Shown here: piece after piece, positions 27,452 through 38,205 of the stretch
Layout of the letters: the number at the start of each line of letters is the position of its first letter
Numbering within the stretch: the stretch's first letter is position 1
NCBI RefSeq assembly: GCF_004564355.1
Contig: NZ_CP038266.1
Location: 1,302,001 to 1,366,000, forward strand
Length of the DNA: 64,000 nucleotides
Source: Microbacterium wangchenii
Lineage (GTDB): Bacteria > Actinomycetota > Actinomycetes > Actinomycetales > Microbacteriaceae
Reading direction: 5' to 3'
Program-made: the position numbers and the translations under genes
Notes under the pieces: model-generated
The model's database searches: none
The model's input: only the letters and a program-made list of their open reading frames with translations
What the model was told of the DNA's origin: nothing

Positions 27452-28015
27452 TCAGAAGGGCAGTGGTGCGTGGTCGGTGGGGACGAGGAGGATCCCGACC
27501 ACCAGGCCCTGGTCATCCACCGCGACGCGTCCGCTGATCTCGCCCGCCTCGCACACGAGCGTCGTCGCGCCCACGACGGTGCCCACGACGGCATCATCGT
27601 CGGTGAGCACTTCTCCGCCGCCGGGCACCTCCACGCGTGTGTTCTGGAACCCCTGGAGGGCCCCGACCTCGCCGAGCACGGTCCGCCACGTCTCCGCGAT
27701 GGTCTCGGCGGGGAGCTCCCGCGCCGTGACCGGATGCATCGCCTGGGACAGGCCCGCGTGATCGCCCGTGGCGATGAGGGTGAACACGTGCTCGGTGAGG
27801 GTGCGGACATCCGCCACTCCTCGCCGCACCAGCGGCTCCCCGCCCACCGGATCCACCGGCTTGCCGAATCTCTTGAATGCTGCCTGCCTGGTCATTCCCA
27901 ATTCCTTCCCGATGTCCGCCCATGTCCGGCCCGCCGCCCGCGCCGCATCCACGGCGGCTTCCAGGCGCTCGCGGGCGACACGGACCGCGTCCTGTGCTTC
28001 CCGGATCTCGTCCAT
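27452..28015 (-). CDS. HTH protein with DUF3887-like C-terminal domain
   Basis: 187 residues. Helical N-terminus followed by a helix-turn-helix resembling sigma region 4 ([22 protein letters not shown], residues about 29-50), then a mixed alpha/beta domain ([29 protein letters not shown]...) resembling DUF3887. It is likely a DNA-binding regulator with a ligand or dimer domain. Two near-identical 17-bp dyads sit directly upstream of its start, which suggests it represses itself. No partner gene is evident; the S9 peptidase gene lies upstream on the same strand. Confidence 0.72.
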   Translation of the reverse strand: MDEIREAQDAVRVARERLEAAVDAARAAGRTWADIGKELGMTRQAAFKRFGKPVDPVGGEPLVRRGVADVRTLTEHVFTLIATGDHAGLSQAMHPVTARELPAETIAETWRTVLGEVGALQGFQNTRVEVPGGGEVLTDDDAVVGTVVGATTLVCEAGEISGRVAVDDQGLVVGILLVPTDHAPLPF

Positions 28016-28023
28016 GCGCGTCC

Positions 28024-28063
28024 GTCAACCAGAAGTTGACAGCGGCGTCAACCAAACGTTGAC
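28024..28063. promoter_or_regulatory. Tandem operators GTCAAC-N5-GTTGAC
   Basis: GTCAACCAGAAGTTGAC (28024-28040) and GTCAACCAAACGTTGAC (28047-28063), centres 23 bp apart (about two helix turns), 8 bases from the ATG at 28015. Each dyad half contains TTGAC on the reverse strand, so the outer one may also be the -35. Located between the S9 peptidase stop and the HTH gene it probably controls. Confidence 0.65.
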
Positions 28064-28074
28064 GCGAGCGGGTG

Positions 28075-29991
28075 TCAGGACAGGAGGAGCGGCGGGACGC
28101 CGGGGGTGTCGAACCCGAAGACCTGGCCGAGGAAGGCCAGCTCGCTCTCGAGCGCGTGCACGATCGTCTCGGCACGGCGGAAGCCGTGCCCCTCGCCCTC
28201 GTACAGCACGTACGCGTGCGGGATGCCCCGAGCCACGAGCGCGTCGCGGATGGCCTCCGCCTGAGCCGGTGGGACCACCGCATCCTCCGCGCCCTGCAGG
28301 ATCAGCAGCGGCACGGTGAACCCCTCCGGATGGCTGAGCGGCGACCGCTCGCGGTACACATCCTCGGCCTCGGGGAGCGGCCCGATGAGCCCGTCGAGGT
28401 ACCGTGCTTCGAAGTCGTGCGAATCCTCGGCGAGGGCGCGGGCGTCGCCGACGGCGTAGCGGGCGACGCCGGCCGAGAAGACATCCGTTCCGACGAGCGC
28501 GGCCAGGACCGTCCAGCCGCCGGCCGAGCCGCCGTCGATCGCGAGGCGCGCGCCGTCGGCGTCACCGCGCGCGACGAGCGCGCCGGCGGCAGCGGCGACG
28601 TCCTCGACGTCGACGATGCCCCATTGGCCGCGCAGGCGCTCGCGGTAGGCCCGGCCGTAGCCGGTGGAGCCGCCGTAGTTCACGTCGAGGACCCCGATGC
28701 CCCGGCTGGTGAAGTACGCCGTCTTCGCCGACGCGGCCGGACCCACGTGAGCGGTCGGGCCGCCGTGCACGAGCACGAGGTAGGGCGGGCGTTCGCCCGG
28801 CGTCCCCGTGTGCTCGGGGTTCGTCGGCGGGTAGGCGAAGGCGTGCACGGGGCCGCGCGGGCCGTCGGCCGTCACGGCCTGCGGCCGCGGCATCCACTCC
28901 TCCGGCAGGACAGCGGCCCCGCCGGTGATGAGCGCGGCGGGCGCATCCGTGTCGAGGTCGACCAGCCACAGCCCGCCCTGGGACGTCGTTCCGGAGCCGG
29001 ACACGAGCACGCGCCGGCCGCGGGCGTCCTCGATGAGGGCGCCGGAGGTCACCGGAACCGGGAGGATCCGTGTGCGATCTCCGACAACGGCGACGATCTC
29101 GTCGGCACCGTTCGTGCGCACCGCGACGAACCCGCCGTCCACCGGCGCGAACCACCGCGACCCCAGCACCCACAGGCCGCCGCCGGTGTCGGCATCGGCG
29201 GGGGCGAGCGGATGCGGCGTACCGCCCAGGTGCGTGCGCCACACGTTCCAGCGTCCCGTGCGGTCGTCGAGGAAGGTGAGTTCGTCGTCCCCCGTCCACT
29301 CCGGCTGGAGGGGAGCGGAGCCCTCGCCGCCGGCGACGACGGTCCACGTGCGCACGGCGTCGTCCTCGAGCGTCCCCGTCCGAAGCTCGGCGCGGTCCCA
29401 CGGCATGTCCGGATGGTTCCACGCGATCCACGCCAGCTGCGTCCCGTCGGGCGACAGGGTCGGCTGCGCGACGAAGTCGCTGCCCGCGACGAGACTGCGC
29501 ACCGCTGCGTCATCGGCGGCGGCGGAGCCGTCGAGGGGGATCGTCACGATGTCGCGCAGCGGCGTGCGCGCGTCGCCGTCGCTCTCGCGCACCGCCAGCA
29601 GGATGCCGGCCTGGATGCGCAGCCCGCCGTAGCGCACGCCGTCGCGCGGTGGCGTGAGCGGCCGGGGCGCTGCGCCGGGGCGCAGCGACCACACGCGGCC
29701 GTCGCTCTTCTCGACGTACGTCAGTTCACCGGCGTCAGTGACCGCCCACGCGCCGCCGCCGTACTCGTGCACGCGCGAGCGCGCGTTGCCGGGGGCGGGC
29801 AGGACGTCCGAGACGGTGCCGTCGGTCCGGCGTCGTCGGACGGTCGTCCGGCCGCCCTCCTCCGGCACGGTCTGCCCCCACCAGATCTCGTCGCCCACGA
29901 GACGCGCCCCGTCGATGCGGGGCGATGCCGTCGCGACGGCGTCGGCGGACAGCGGGGACGGCCAGGATCCGAAGGGCAGGGGAGTCGGCAT
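28075..29991 (-). CDS. S9 family (prolyl oligopeptidase-type) serine peptidase
   Basis: 638 residues. N-terminal seven-bladed propeller-like region (repeats such as SPDGTQLAWIAWN, DDELTFLDDRTGRWNVW) and a C-terminal alpha/beta hydrolase domain with catalytic Ser in DGGSAGGWT, Asp in GAEDAVVPP and His in EGHGF. No signal peptide, so cytosolic. Probably degrades short or acyl-peptides. Start 6 bases after TAGGCT (reverse strand, 29998-30003). Confidence 0.88.
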   Translation of the reverse strand: MPTPLPFGSWPSPLSADAVATASPRIDGARLVGDEIWWGQTVPEEGGRTTVRRRRTDGTVSDVLPAPGNARSRVHEYGGGAWAVTDAGELTYVEKSDGRVWSLRPGAAPRPLTPPRDGVRYGGLRIQAGILLAVRESDGDARTPLRDIVTIPLDGSAAADDAAVRSLVAGSDFVAQPTLSPDGTQLAWIAWNHPDMPWDRAELRTGTLEDDAVRTWTVVAGGEGSAPLQPEWTGDDELTFLDDRTGRWNVWRTHLGGTPHPLAPADADTGGGLWVLGSRWFAPVDGGFVAVRTNGADEIVAVVGDRTRILPVPVTSGALIEDARGRRVLVSGSGTTSQGGLWLVDLDTDAPAALITGGAAVLPEEWMPRPQAVTADGPRGPVHAFAYPPTNPEHTGTPGERPPYLVLVHGGPTAHVGPAASAKTAYFTSRGIGVLDVNYGGSTGYGRAYRERLRGQWGIVDVEDVAAAAGALVARGDADGARLAIDGGSAGGWTVLAALVGTDVFSAGVARYAVGDARALAEDSHDFEARYLDGLIGPLPEAEDVYRERSPLSHPEGFTVPLLILQGAEDAVVPPAQAEAIRDALVARGIPHAYVLYEGEGHGFRRAETIVHALESELAFLGQVFGFDTPGVPPLLLS

Positions 29992-30056
29992 CCCGTCAGC
30001 CTAGGCGCCGCCCACGGTCCTCGGGATGCGTGTGCGGGCGCGCTCGCGCACGGCGA

Positions 30057-30737
30057 TCAGACGGCGCGCAGCACCGCCACGACGCGACCGAGGACGACGG
30101 CGTCGTCGCCGAGGATCGGCTCGAAGGCGGAGTTGCGGGGGAGCAACCACGTGTGACCGTCGCGACGGCGGAAGGTCTTCACGGTCGCCTCGCCGTCGAG
30201 CATGGCCGCGACGATCTCGCCGTTCTCCGCCGTGGCCTGCGAACGCACGACGACCCAGTCGCCGTCGCAGATCGCCGCATCGATCATGGAATCGCCGGAG
30301 ACCTTCAGCATGAACAGGTCGCCCTTGCCGACGAGCTGGCGGGGGAGGGGGAAGATCTCCTCCACGTGCTGATCGGCGGTGATGGGGACTCCCGCCGCGA
30401 TGCGTCCGACGAGCGGCACGAGAGCCGCGTCGCCGAGGGCCGGCGCGGTGTCGGCGGGATTCTCGGCGGCGGTGCCGGGGAGGTCGATCAGCACTTCCAT
30501 CGCGCGCGTCTTGCCCGGGTCGCGGCGGAGGTAGCCGCTGAGTTCGAGCTGGTTGAGCTGGTGGGTGACGCTGGAGAGCGACTTCAAGCCGACGGCGTCG
30601 CCGATCTCCCGCATGCTCGGCGGGTAGCCGTGCCGTGCGATCGAACGCTGGATCACCTCGAGGATCGCCAGCTGCTTGTCACTGAGGCTCTTCCGCCGGC
30701 GTGTCTGCGGCTTGTCGCGAGCGGTCGCGTCGGTCAT
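30057..30737 (-). CDS. lexA: SOS repressor LexA
   Basis: 226 residues. N-terminal winged helix ([36 protein letters not shown]), self-cleavage site Ala115-Gly116 in RIAAGVPI, and the catalytic dyad Ser150 (VSGDSMIDA) and Lys187 (EATVKTF). Strong Shine-Dalgarno GGGAGGGAG before the ATG. Divergent from a LysM gene with a 253-base intergenic region that holds a LexA box; a degenerate second box (TCGAAACCGTATCCGG, 30810-30825) is nearer lexA. Target boxes are also seen at recA. Confidence 0.96.
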   Translation of the reverse strand: MTDATARDKPQTRRRKSLSDKQLAILEVIQRSIARHGYPPSMREIGDAVGLKSLSSVTHQLNQLELSGYLRRDPGKTRAMEVLIDLPGTAAENPADTAPALGDAALVPLVGRIAAGVPITADQHVEEIFPLPRQLVGKGDLFMLKVSGDSMIDAAICDGDWVVVRSQATAENGEIVAAMLDGEATVKTFRRRDGHTWLLPRNSAFEPILGDDAVVLGRVVAVLRAV

Positions 30738-30890
30738 TCTCGTGCTCCCTCCCGTGCCCGCCTTGGCACCGGTCTTCGAATGTCGGAGGTCCGTGATGGT
30801 CTTCCGTTGTCGAAACCGTATCCGGTATCGGGCTGCGGATCACGCTGCACCACGCGTGTCGCGTTCGATCCGTGTCCGACATCGGAACGA

Positions 30891-30923
30891 TTGACATCCC
30901 CACAGTATCGAAGATAGATTCGG
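30891..30923 (+). promoter_or_regulatory. LexA-controlled promoter of the LysM gene
   Basis: TTGACA (30891-30896), 18 bases, TAGATT (30915-30920). A LexA box TCGAAGATAGATTCGG (30908-30923) covers the -10, so LexA binding must block the promoter. The transcript has a leader of about 60 bases with AGAGGAGGAG before the ATG. Confidence 0.75.
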
Positions 30924-30990
30924 AATACAGGTTCGCATCCGGCCCTCCCGGCCGAGGGTCGGGTGCGAACCTTCCGCCAGAGGAGGAGCC

Positions 30991-31341
30991 ATGGCCACCA
31001 TCGCGAGCGTCGCCCCCACCACCCGTCTGCGTCTGACGGCCCGCGGCCGTCGGCTGCTGGCCGGCCTGGCCGCGCTGCCCGCCGCCATCGCCATCGCCCT
31101 CGCCGTGCTCGGCGGTGGCGCAGCTCTCGCCTCGGCCGAGGGCGGCGCGCCGGCCGGCACCTTCACCGAGATCACGGTCATGTCGGGGGAGTCGCTGTGG
31201 TCGATCGCACAGGATCTCGCCCCCCACGCCGACCCGCGGGACGTCGTCGAGGACATCGCGCGTCTGAACGTGCTGGAATCCTCGACGGTCTCGGCCGGTC
31301 AGCGCCTGGCCATCCCGGTGGAGTACGCGCCGCAGTCATAG
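30991..31341 (+). CDS. SOS-induced LysM membrane protein (YneA/ChiZ-like cell division suppressor)
   Basis: 116 residues. Cytosolic basic N-terminus, one membrane helix (about residues 23-45), short linker, then a LysM domain (ITVMSGESLWSIAQDLAPHADPRDVVEDIARLNVLESSTVSAGQRLAIP). Genes divergent from lexA with this build are SOS division inhibitors in Bacillus (YneA) and, with a hydrolase domain, in Mycobacterium (Rv2719c/ChiZ). The LexA box on its promoter supports the same role here: delaying septation during DNA damage. No catalytic domain is present. Confidence 0.8.
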   Translation: MATIASVAPTTRLRLTARGRRLLAGLAALPAAIAIALAVLGGGAALASAEGGAPAGTFTEITVMSGESLWSIAQDLAPHADPRDVVEDIARLNVLESSTVSAGQRLAIPVEYAPQS

Positions 31342-31369
31342 CCGGCCGCCTCGCCGTAGCATGGGAGGA

Positions 31370-32455
31370 ATGACGACCCGGTTGGACGATCTCCCGCTCC
31401 GCGACGATCTGCGCGGCCTCGTGCCGTACGGCGCACCGCAGGCGCCGCTGCCCATCGCCCTGAACGTCAACGAGAACACCCACCCGGTGCCCCAGGAGGT
31501 CGCCGACGACATCCTGGACTCGGTGGCCCGGGCGCTGCGGGACATCAACCGGTACCCCGACCGCGAGTTCACCGCGCTGCGGGAGGCTTTCGCCGGCTAC
31601 CTCGGGCACGGTCTCACGGCCGAGCAGATCTGGGCGGGCAACGGCTCCAACGAAGTGCTGCAGCACCTTCTGCAGGCCTTCGCCGGTCCCGGGCGGACGG
31701 CCTTCAGCTTCGCGCCGACCTACTCCATGTACCCGCTCCTCACCCGCGGCACCGGAGCGCAGTGGATCGCCGGCGAGCGCGCCCACGACTTCACCGTCTC
31801 GCCCGAGTCGGCGGCGACGCAGGTGGCGCAGGTGCGGCCGGATGTGGTCTTCCTGTGCGCGCCGAACAACCCGACCGGAACGCCCATGGGGCTCGATGTC
31901 ATCGAGGCCGTCTACGACGCCACCGACGGGATCGTCATCGTCGATGAGGCGTACCAGGAGTTCGCTCCGCGCGACGAGCGCTCGGCACTGACCCTCCTCC
32001 CGGGGCGTGAGCGCCTCGTGGTGTCGCGCACCATGAGCAAGGCGTTCGCGTTCGCCGGCGCGCGCGTGGGTTACCTCGCTGCCGACCCCGCCCTCGTCGA
32101 CGCGCTGCGTCTGGTCCGCCTGCCCTACCACCTCAGCGGACTGACCCAGGCGGCCGCGCTCGCGGCGCTGGCCCACGCGCCGGTCATGCTCGGAATGGTG
32201 GACGAGATCGTCGCGCAGCGCGACCGCATGTCGGCGACCCTCGCCGCCCTGGGGTACACCCCCTACGACTCCGGGACGAACTTCGTCCTGTTCGGCGGCG
32301 TGGACGACCCGGCCCGGACCTGGCGGGAACTGTACGACCGCGGCATCCTCGTCCGCGACGTCGGCATCCCACACCACCTGCGTGTCACCGCCGGCACCGA
32401 GGAGGAGACCACCGCGTTCCTGGACGCCCTGGCCTCGGTAGGATCGAAGGTATGA
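31370..32455 (+). CDS. hisC: Histidinol-phosphate aminotransferase
   Basis: 361 residues. PLP enzyme making histidinol phosphate from imidazole acetol phosphate. [10 protein letters not shown] and [41 protein letters not shown], Schiff-base Lys224 in [17 protein letters not shown]. Start 31370: 7 bases after TAGCAT (31357-31362), with GGGAGGA also serving as Shine-Dalgarno. First gene of hisC-hisB-hisH-priA; hisD, hisF, hisI and hisG are not in the window. Confidence 0.95.
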   Translation: MTTRLDDLPLRDDLRGLVPYGAPQAPLPIALNVNENTHPVPQEVADDILDSVARALRDINRYPDREFTALREAFAGYLGHGLTAEQIWAGNGSNEVLQHLLQAFAGPGRTAFSFAPTYSMYPLLTRGTGAQWIAGERAHDFTVSPESAATQVAQVRPDVVFLCAPNNPTGTPMGLDVIEAVYDATDGIVIVDEAYQEFAPRDERSALTLLPGRERLVVSRTMSKAFAFAGARVGYLAADPALVDALRLVRLPYHLSGLTQAAALAALAHAPVMLGMVDEIVAQRDRMSATLAALGYTPYDSGTNFVLFGGVDDPARTWRELYDRGILVRDVGIPHHLRVTAGTEEETTAFLDALASVGSKV

Positions 32456-33066
32456 CCGCATCAGGCGCGCCGCGCACAGCGACTCTGCGACGCGCGACGA
32501 GTGAGTCCACCGTCGAGCTGGAAGTGAACCTCGACGGCACCGGCGTGAGCGAGATCTCCACGAGCGTGCCGTTCTACGACCACCTGCTCACGGCGTTCGC
32601 GAAGCACTCCCTGACCGACCTCACCGTGCGGGCCACCGGCGACACGCACATCGACGCGCACCACACCGTGGAGGACGTCGCGATCGTGCTGGGCGACGCC
32701 ATCCGTCAGGCCCTGGGCGACAAGGCCGGCATCACGCGGTTCGGCGACGCGCTCGTGCCGCTGGACGAGGCGCTCGTGCAGGCCGTCGTGGACATCAGCG
32801 GCCGTCCCTACCTCGTGCACACCGGCGAGCCGGCCGGGTTCGAGTACCACCTCATCGGCGGCCACTTCACCGGCTCCCTCGTGCGGCACACGTTCGAGGC
32901 GCTCGCCTTCCACGCCGGCCTCACGGTGCACGTGCGCGTGCTCGAGGGCCGCGACGCCCACCACATCGCCGAAGCGGAGTACAAGGCGTTCGCGCGCGCG
33001 TTCCGTCAGGCCAAGTCGCTGGACCCGCTCGTGGAAGGCATCCCCAGCACGAAGGGTGCGCTGTGA
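32452..33066 (+). CDS. hisB: Imidazoleglycerol-phosphate dehydratase
   Basis: 204 residues, monofunctional. Metal-binding [14 protein letters not shown] and [19 protein letters not shown], GISRFGxA-like [19 protein letters not shown] overlaps the hisC stop, and TAGGAT (32439-32444) lies 7 bases upstream, so a second leaderless start inside the operon is possible. Confidence 0.96.
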   Translation: MTASGAPRTATLRRATSESTVELEVNLDGTGVSEISTSVPFYDHLLTAFAKHSLTDLTVRATGDTHIDAHHTVEDVAIVLGDAIRQALGDKAGITRFGDALVPLDEALVQAVVDISGRPYLVHTGEPAGFEYHLIGGHFTGSLVRHTFEALAFHAGLTVHVRVLEGRDAHHIAEAEYKAFARAFRQAKSLDPLVEGIPSTKGAL

Positions 33067-33713
33067 CCGACCGGCCGGTCGTCGCTGTCCTGGATTACGG
33101 CTCGGGCAACGTCCACTCCGCGGTGAAGGCGCTGGCCGCCGCGGGCGCCGACGCGCGACTGACCAGCGACCGTGGCGTCATCCGCGATGCCGACGGCCTC
33201 GTCGTGCCCGGTGTCGGTGCGTTCCGCGCCGTCATGGAGGCGTTGCGGGAGAGCCGCGGCGACGAGGTCATCGATCGCCGCCTCGCCGGTGGCCGGCCCG
33301 TCCTGGGCATCTGCGTCGGCATGCAGGTGCTGTTCGGGCGCGGAGTGGAGCGCGGTATCGACACGGAGGGGCTCGGGGAGTGGCCCGGTGCCGTGACCGA
33401 GCTCGACGCGCCGGTGCTGCCGCACATGGGCTGGAACACCGTCGAGGCCGGCGAGGGATCACGCCTATTCGCCGGCATCGAGTCCGAGCGGTTCTACTTC
33501 GTGCACTCGTTCGCCGCGCAGCAGTGGCAGCTGGAGGTCATGCCGCCCTTCCCCGCGCCCACTCTGACGTGGTGCTCCTACGGCACGCCCTTCCTTGCCG
33601 CGGTGGAGAACGGTCCGCTCTCGGCGACCCAGTTCCACCCGGAGAAGTCCGGCGAGGCCGGCATCAAGCTGTTGTCCAATTGGATCGGCGGCCTGCGCAG
33701 GGATAGCCTCTGA
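33063..33713 (+). CDS. hisH: Imidazole glycerol phosphate synthase subunit HisH
   Basis: 216 residues. Class I glutamine amidotransferase that feeds ammonia to HisF. Nucleophile Cys84 in [11 protein letters not shown]; His and Glu in [23 protein letters not shown] at the N-terminus. GTG start overlapping the hisB stop. The HisF partner is encoded outside the window. Confidence 0.95.
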   Translation: MTDRPVVAVLDYGSGNVHSAVKALAAAGADARLTSDRGVIRDADGLVVPGVGAFRAVMEALRESRGDEVIDRRLAGGRPVLGICVGMQVLFGRGVERGIDTEGLGEWPGAVTELDAPVLPHMGWNTVEAGEGSRLFAGIESERFYFVHSFAAQQWQLEVMPPFPAPTLTWCSYGTPFLAAVENGPLSATQFHPEKSGEAGIKLLSNWIGGLRRDSL

Positions 33714-33759
33714 GCTTGTGCCCCGCGCGGGTGCCCGCCTTCCGTTCGCCCGAGGAGCC

Positions 33760-34506
33760 ATGAACGATTTCGCCTCCAGCCCCGAGCTGATCCTGCTGCC
33801 CGCCGTCGACATCGCCTCCGGGAAGGCCGTGCGCCTGACCCAGGGGGAGGCCGGCACCGAGACGAGCTACGGCGACCCCGTCGATGCCGCCGTGGAGTGG
33901 GCGCGACAGGGCGCGAAGTGGATCCACCTCGTGGATCTGGACGCCGCCTTCGGGCGCGGAAGCAACGCCGCCGTCCTGCGCAAGGTCATCAAGGCGGTCC
34001 GGGGCGTCCAGGTCGAGCTCTCCGGCGGCATCCGCGACGACCGGTCCCTGGAGGCGGCGCTGGACAGCGGCGCCGCCCGGATCAATCTCGGCACGGCTGC
34101 GCTGGAGAACCCGGAATGGGCCGCCGACGTGATCAGCCGCTACGGCGATGCGATCGCCGTCGGTCTGGACGTGCGCGGCACGACCCTCGCCGCCCGGGGC
34201 TGGACCCGTGACGGCGGGGACCTGTGGACGGTGCTGGACCGGCTGGAAGAGGCGGGGTGCTCGCGGTACGTCGTGACCGACGTCACCAAGGACGGCACGC
34301 TGCGCGGCCCCAACCTGGAGCTCCTGCGCGAGATGACCTCGCGCACGCCGAAGCCCATCGTCGCCTCCGGTGGCGTGTCGAGCCTCGACGACATTCTCGC
34401 GCTGCGCGATCTGGTGCACCTGGGCGTCGAGGGCGCGATCGTGGGGAAGGCGCTGTACGCGGGCGCCTTCACGCTGGCTGAGGCACTGGATGTCGCCGGA
34501 GGCTGA
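33760..34506 (+). CDS. priA: Phosphoribosyl isomerase (PriA type HisA)
   Basis: 248 residues, TIM barrel. [33 protein letters not shown] with catalytic Asp, and [39 protein letters not shown] with the second Asp. The RxW-DGGDLW region is typical of actinobacterial PriA, which serves both histidine (HisA) and tryptophan (TrpF) synthesis; dual activity is inferred. GAGGAG Shine-Dalgarno before the ATG. Confidence 0.92.
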   Translation: MNDFASSPELILLPAVDIASGKAVRLTQGEAGTETSYGDPVDAAVEWARQGAKWIHLVDLDAAFGRGSNAAVLRKVIKAVRGVQVELSGGIRDDRSLEAALDSGAARINLGTAALENPEWAADVISRYGDAIAVGLDVRGTTLAARGWTRDGGDLWTVLDRLEEAGCSRYVVTDVTKDGTLRGPNLELLREMTSRTPKPIVASGGVSSLDDILALRDLVHLGVEGAIVGKALYAGAFTLAEALDVAGG

Positions 34507-35260
34507 TCCGGGCGCCGATTCGGCGGGGGTTCCGTGGGAGGGCCGCCGGTTCGAGTCGAACCCGCACGCGGGGGATGACGGATCGGCCGATCCGGCGCTC
34601 CTGGCGGCGCTCACCGCCTTCCGTGCGGGGGAGGGCGACGCCGTCGCGGTCGTCGAGGCGTACCGGAGCGCGCGGCTGCTCATCCCGCTGATCGCGGAGA
34701 AGGGCGACTCCGGCGTGGGCGCGCACGGGCTCGAGGTCGACAAGACGCAGGAACTGTCCATCGTGACGGTGGCCGCCCCGGACGGGCGCAAGGTGCTCCC
34801 CGTCTTCACCTCGGTGGCCGCGATGGGCCGGTGGGATGCCGCGGCCCGCCCGGTGCCCGCCGAGGGCGTGCGCACGGCGCTGGCCGCCGCATCCGATGAC
34901 ACCGACCTCATCGTGATCGATCCCGGCTCGGAGACCGAGTTCGTCCTGCGGCGCCCCGCGGTGTGGGCCATCGGGCAGGGCATCGCGTGGGAGCCCAGCC
35001 ATGTGTCGGCGGAGGTGTTCACGGGCCTGCAGGCGTCCATCTCCGGCGAGCTGGCCGTGCTCGACCTCGCCGTCGAGCCGGGTGACCCGACGGCACGGCT
35101 GCGGGGTCCCGAGCTCGTCGTGCACCTTCAGCTCATGCACGGGCTCGCGCAGGAGGAGCTGGATGCCGTGCTCGCCCGCGTCGCCCGCCGGTGGGCGGCC
35201 GATGACCGCATCGCGGTGCTCGTCGACTCCCTGACCGTCAAGCTGCACCGCTCCCCGTAA
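34490..35260 (+). CDS. SseB family protein
   Basis: 256 residues. SseB-like fold with [59 protein letters not shown]. Begins inside the last 17 bases of priA in another frame, so it is cotranscribed. The family is often found after priA in actinobacteria and has no proven function. Convergent with the DUF1844 gene; the two TAA stops lie in an inverted CGTAA/TTACG pair. Confidence 0.82.
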   Translation: MSPEADPGADSAGVPWEGRRFESNPHAGDDGSADPALLAALTAFRAGEGDAVAVVEAYRSARLLIPLIAEKGDSGVGAHGLEVDKTQELSIVTVAAPDGRKVLPVFTSVAAMGRWDAAARPVPAEGVRTALAAASDDTDLIVIDPGSETEFVLRRPAVWAIGQGIAWEPSHVSAEVFTGLQASISGELAVLDLAVEPGDPTARLRGPELVVHLQLMHGLAQEELDAVLARVARRWAADDRIAVLVDSLTVKLHRSP

Positions 35261-35287
35261 TCCTCTCGGGAGTCTCGGGGGAAGGGC

Positions 35288-35692
35288 TTACGTGACGGGC
35301 CCCGTCCACTTCTCGCCCGGCCCCTTGCCGATGGGGTCGGGGAGCGGGGAGGCCTCGCGGAAGGCCAGCTGCACGGAGCGCAGGCCGTCGCGCAGCGAGC
35401 GGGCGTGCATGTCGCTGATCTCGGGGGCGCCGGCGGTGATGAGGCCCGCGAGGGCGTTGATGATCTTGCGGGCCTCGTCCAGGTCGGTCTGGTTCTCGGG
35501 GTCGTCGGCCAGCCCGACCTTCACCGCGGCGGCGCTGAGCAGGTGCACGGCGGTGGTCGTGATGACCTCCACGGCGGGGACGTCGGCGATGTCGCGGGTG
35601 GCGGATGCGGCGGCGCGCTCCTGCTCCTCCCAGCGGGCCAGGCGCTCGGTCTCGGGGTCGGGGGTGGGCTCACTACCGGGGATCGTGTGCAC
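35288..35692 (-). CDS. DUF1844 domain protein
   Basis: 134 residues. [46 protein letters not shown] is the DUF1844 core. Usually found divergent from infC in actinobacteria, as here. GTG start. The possible reverse -10 TAGTCT (35708-35713) overlaps the forward -10 of the infC transcript. Function unknown. Confidence 0.85.
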   Translation of the reverse strand: MHTIPGSEPTPDPETERLARWEEQERAAASATRDIADVPAVEVITTTAVHLLSAAAVKVGLADDPENQTDLDEARKIINALAGLITAGAPEISDMHARSLRDGLRSVQLAFREASPLPDPIGKGPGEKWTGPVT

Positions 35693-35706
35693 AGCGTTCT
35701 CTCTGT

Positions 35707-35931
35707 TAGACTATGGCGGGCTCCGGAGCGTTCTGCTTCGGACGAAAGAGGATTCCATCCCACCCGTTCGCCGCTCCAGGCTACCGGGTCCACGCACTCC
35801 GCCCCGTCCCCGGGGCTGTTCGGGTGCGAGAAGCCGGCGCTGATCGCGTCGTGCCGGGTGGCGTGCGTTTCCTCTTCGCTCACGTCGCACCCGCGGCGTG
35901 GGAGCCGACAGTCGCAGAAGAGGAGTTCCGC
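35707..35931 (+). promoter_or_regulatory. Promoter and long 5' leader of the infC-rpmI-rplT operon
   Basis: TAGACT (35707-35712) would start a leader of about 210 bases with no gene. It holds GGGTGCGA (35822-35829) and TCGCACCC (35885-35892), a perfect 8-bp inverted repeat enclosing 55 bases, ending 28 bases before the infC Shine-Dalgarno. Leaders of this operon are targets of L20 or IF3 feedback in other bacteria; whether this is such a structure is inference. Confidence 0.45.
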
Positions 35932-36567
<636 letters not shown>

Positions 36568-36615
36568 GGCCCCCCGAACTCCCGCCCGAGCGGGAACCAC
36601 AACGAAGGAAGAGAA

Positions 36616-36810
36616 ATGCCGAAGCAGAAGACCCACTCGGGTGCCAAGAAGCGTTTCAAGGTCACCGGCAGCGGGAAGATCATGAAGCAGCAGGCGAACC
36701 TCCGCCACAACTTCGAAGGCAAGCCGACCAAGCGCACCCGTCGCCTGTCGCAGGACCAGGTCCTCGCCAAGGGCGACGCGAAGGTCGCCAAGAAGCTCCT
36801 CGGCATCTGA
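36616..36810 (+). CDS. rpmI: 50S ribosomal protein L35
   Basis: 64 residues. [21 protein letters not shown] and the C-terminal [22 protein letters not shown] are typical of bL35. AAGGAAGAG Shine-Dalgarno. Between infC and rpmI lies a small TCCCGC-CCGA-GCGGGA hairpin. Confidence 0.96.
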   Translation: MPKQKTHSGAKKRFKVTGSGKIMKQQANLRHNFEGKPTKRTRRLSQDQVLAKGDAKVAKKLLGI

Positions 36811-36839
36811 GCGCCGACGCACGTTAGGAAGTAGAAGAA

Positions 36840-37223
36840 ATGGCTAGAGTCAAGCGGGCCGTCAACGCCCACAAGAAGCGTCGCGTCATCCTCGAGCGCG
36901 CGTCCGGCTACCGCGGACAGCGTTCGCGCCTGTACCGCAAGGCGAAGGAGCAGGTCACCCACTCGCTCGTCTACGCGTACCGCGACCGCCGCAAGCGCAA
37001 GGGCGACTTCCGCCGCCTGTGGATCCAGCGCATCAACGCCGCCGCGCGTCAGAACGGCATGACGTACAACCGGTTCATCCAGGGCCTGGGCCTGGCCGGC
37101 GTGCAGGTGGACCGCCGCATGCTCGCCGAGCTGGCCGTGCACGAGCCGGCCGTGTTCGCGTCGCTCGTGGAGACCGCGAAGAACGCGCTGCCCGGCGACG
37201 TCAACGCCGCCAAGACCGCGTAG
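36840..37223 (+). CDS. rplT: 50S ribosomal protein L20
   Basis: 127 residues. [38 protein letters not shown] and [23 protein letters not shown] are characteristic of bL20, an early 50S assembly protein and operon regulator elsewhere. Last gene of the infC operon, with a terminator 16 bases after the stop. Confidence 0.97.
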   Translation: MARVKRAVNAHKKRRVILERASGYRGQRSRLYRKAKEQVTHSLVYAYRDRRKRKGDFRRLWIQRINAAARQNGMTYNRFIQGLGLAGVQVDRRMLAELAVHEPAVFASLVETAKNALPGDVNAAKTA

Positions 37224-37239
37224 CACCGCGCACGAGACA

Positions 37240-37267
37240 GGGGCGTCCTCCACGGAGGGCGCCCCTT
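37240..37267 (+). terminator. Terminator of the infC-rpmI-rplT operon
   Basis: GGGGCGTCCTC (37240-37250), loop CACG, GAGGGCGCCCC (37255-37265), then TT. An 11-bp stem with one T-G wobble. Confidence 0.8.
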
Positions 37268-37319
37268 CCGCGTGCCGGGACGTGTCGGGGAGAGCCGGGG
37301 CGGCCCATACACTGAAGGG

Positions 37320-38153
37320 GTGCTGGAGAATCCGCGGTCACCGCGCGTGCGAGCCGTCGCGAAACTGAGCAAGCGCAGCGCGCGCCAGGAGACGGGACTG
37401 TTCCTGCTGGAAGGTCCCCAGGCCGCGCGGGAGGCCCTCGCGTGGGTCCCCGGGAGCGTTGTGGAGCTGTTCGCGACGCCCACCGCCGTCGAACGGCATG
37501 CCGATGTTCGGGATGCCGCGCACGCCGCCGGCATCGAGATCCAGTTCACCAGCGAGGACGTCCTGGACGCGATGGCGGACACCGTGACGCCTCAGGGGAT
37601 CGTCGCCGTCGCCCAGCAGGCTCCCACCGCGATGAAGGACATCTTCGCCGCCGGCCCGCGCCTCATCGCGATCTGCGAAGAGGTGCGCGACCCCGGGAAC
37701 CTCGGCACGATCATCCGCGCCGCCGATGCCGCGGGCGCCGACGCCGTGGTGCTGACCGGTCGCACGGTCGACCCCTACAACCCCAAGGTCGTGCGCGCGA
37801 GCACCGGATCGCTGTTCCACCTCCCGGTGGCGGTGGGGGCCGAGCTCTCCAGCGCCGTCGAGCGCGCCCACGCGGCCGGCATGCGCGTCATCGCCGCCGA
37901 CGTCGGCGGCGCCGACTTCCTCGAATCCCGCGCGGTGCTCGCCGAGCCGACCGCGTGGCTGTTCGGCAACGAGGCCCGCGGGCTCGAGGAGGATGCGCTG
38001 GCCCAGGCCGACCTGGCGCTGCGCCTGCCCATCTACGGTCGCGCGGAATCGCTGAACCTGGCCACCGCGGCGAGCGTGTGCCTGTACGAGACGGCCTTCG
38101 CGCAGCGTGCGGGGGAGGCCTCCGAAGACCGCGGTGCTGTTACAAGTCGGTAA
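37320..38153 (+). CDS. SpoU/TrmH family RNA 2'-O-methyltransferase
   Basis: 277 residues. N-terminal substrate-binding domain ([15 protein letters not shown]) and the SpoU knot motifs: motif 1 [21 protein letters not shown], motif 2 [11 protein letters not shown], motif 3 [24 protein letters not shown]. Position next to rplT is conserved; the target, rRNA or tRNA ribose, is not determined. GTG start 6 bases after TACACT (37308-37313). Confidence 0.9.
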   Translation: MLENPRSPRVRAVAKLSKRSARQETGLFLLEGPQAAREALAWVPGSVVELFATPTAVERHADVRDAAHAAGIEIQFTSEDVLDAMADTVTPQGIVAVAQQAPTAMKDIFAAGPRLIAICEEVRDPGNLGTIIRAADAAGADAVVLTGRTVDPYNPKVVRASTGSLFHLPVAVGAELSSAVERAHAAGMRVIAADVGGADFLESRAVLAEPTAWLFGNEARGLEEDALAQADLALRLPIYGRAESLNLATAASVCLYETAFAQRAGEASEDRGAVTSR

Positions 38154-38205
38154 AGCCCCGCAGCGTCGGCTGGTTGCCGGTGCCGCGCACTCCTAGGGTG
38201 TAACC

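Noticed and set aside
31361..31369. ATG at 31361 as the hisC start
   Set aside because: It overlaps the -10 element TAGCAT; the ATG at 31370 has both the leaderless spacing and a GGGAGGA ribosome site.
34540..34560. GGTTCGAGTC resembling a tRNA T-loop
   Set aside because: Lies inside the SseB-family coding region with no cloverleaf around it. No tRNA gene was found anywhere in the window, including the rRNA spacers.
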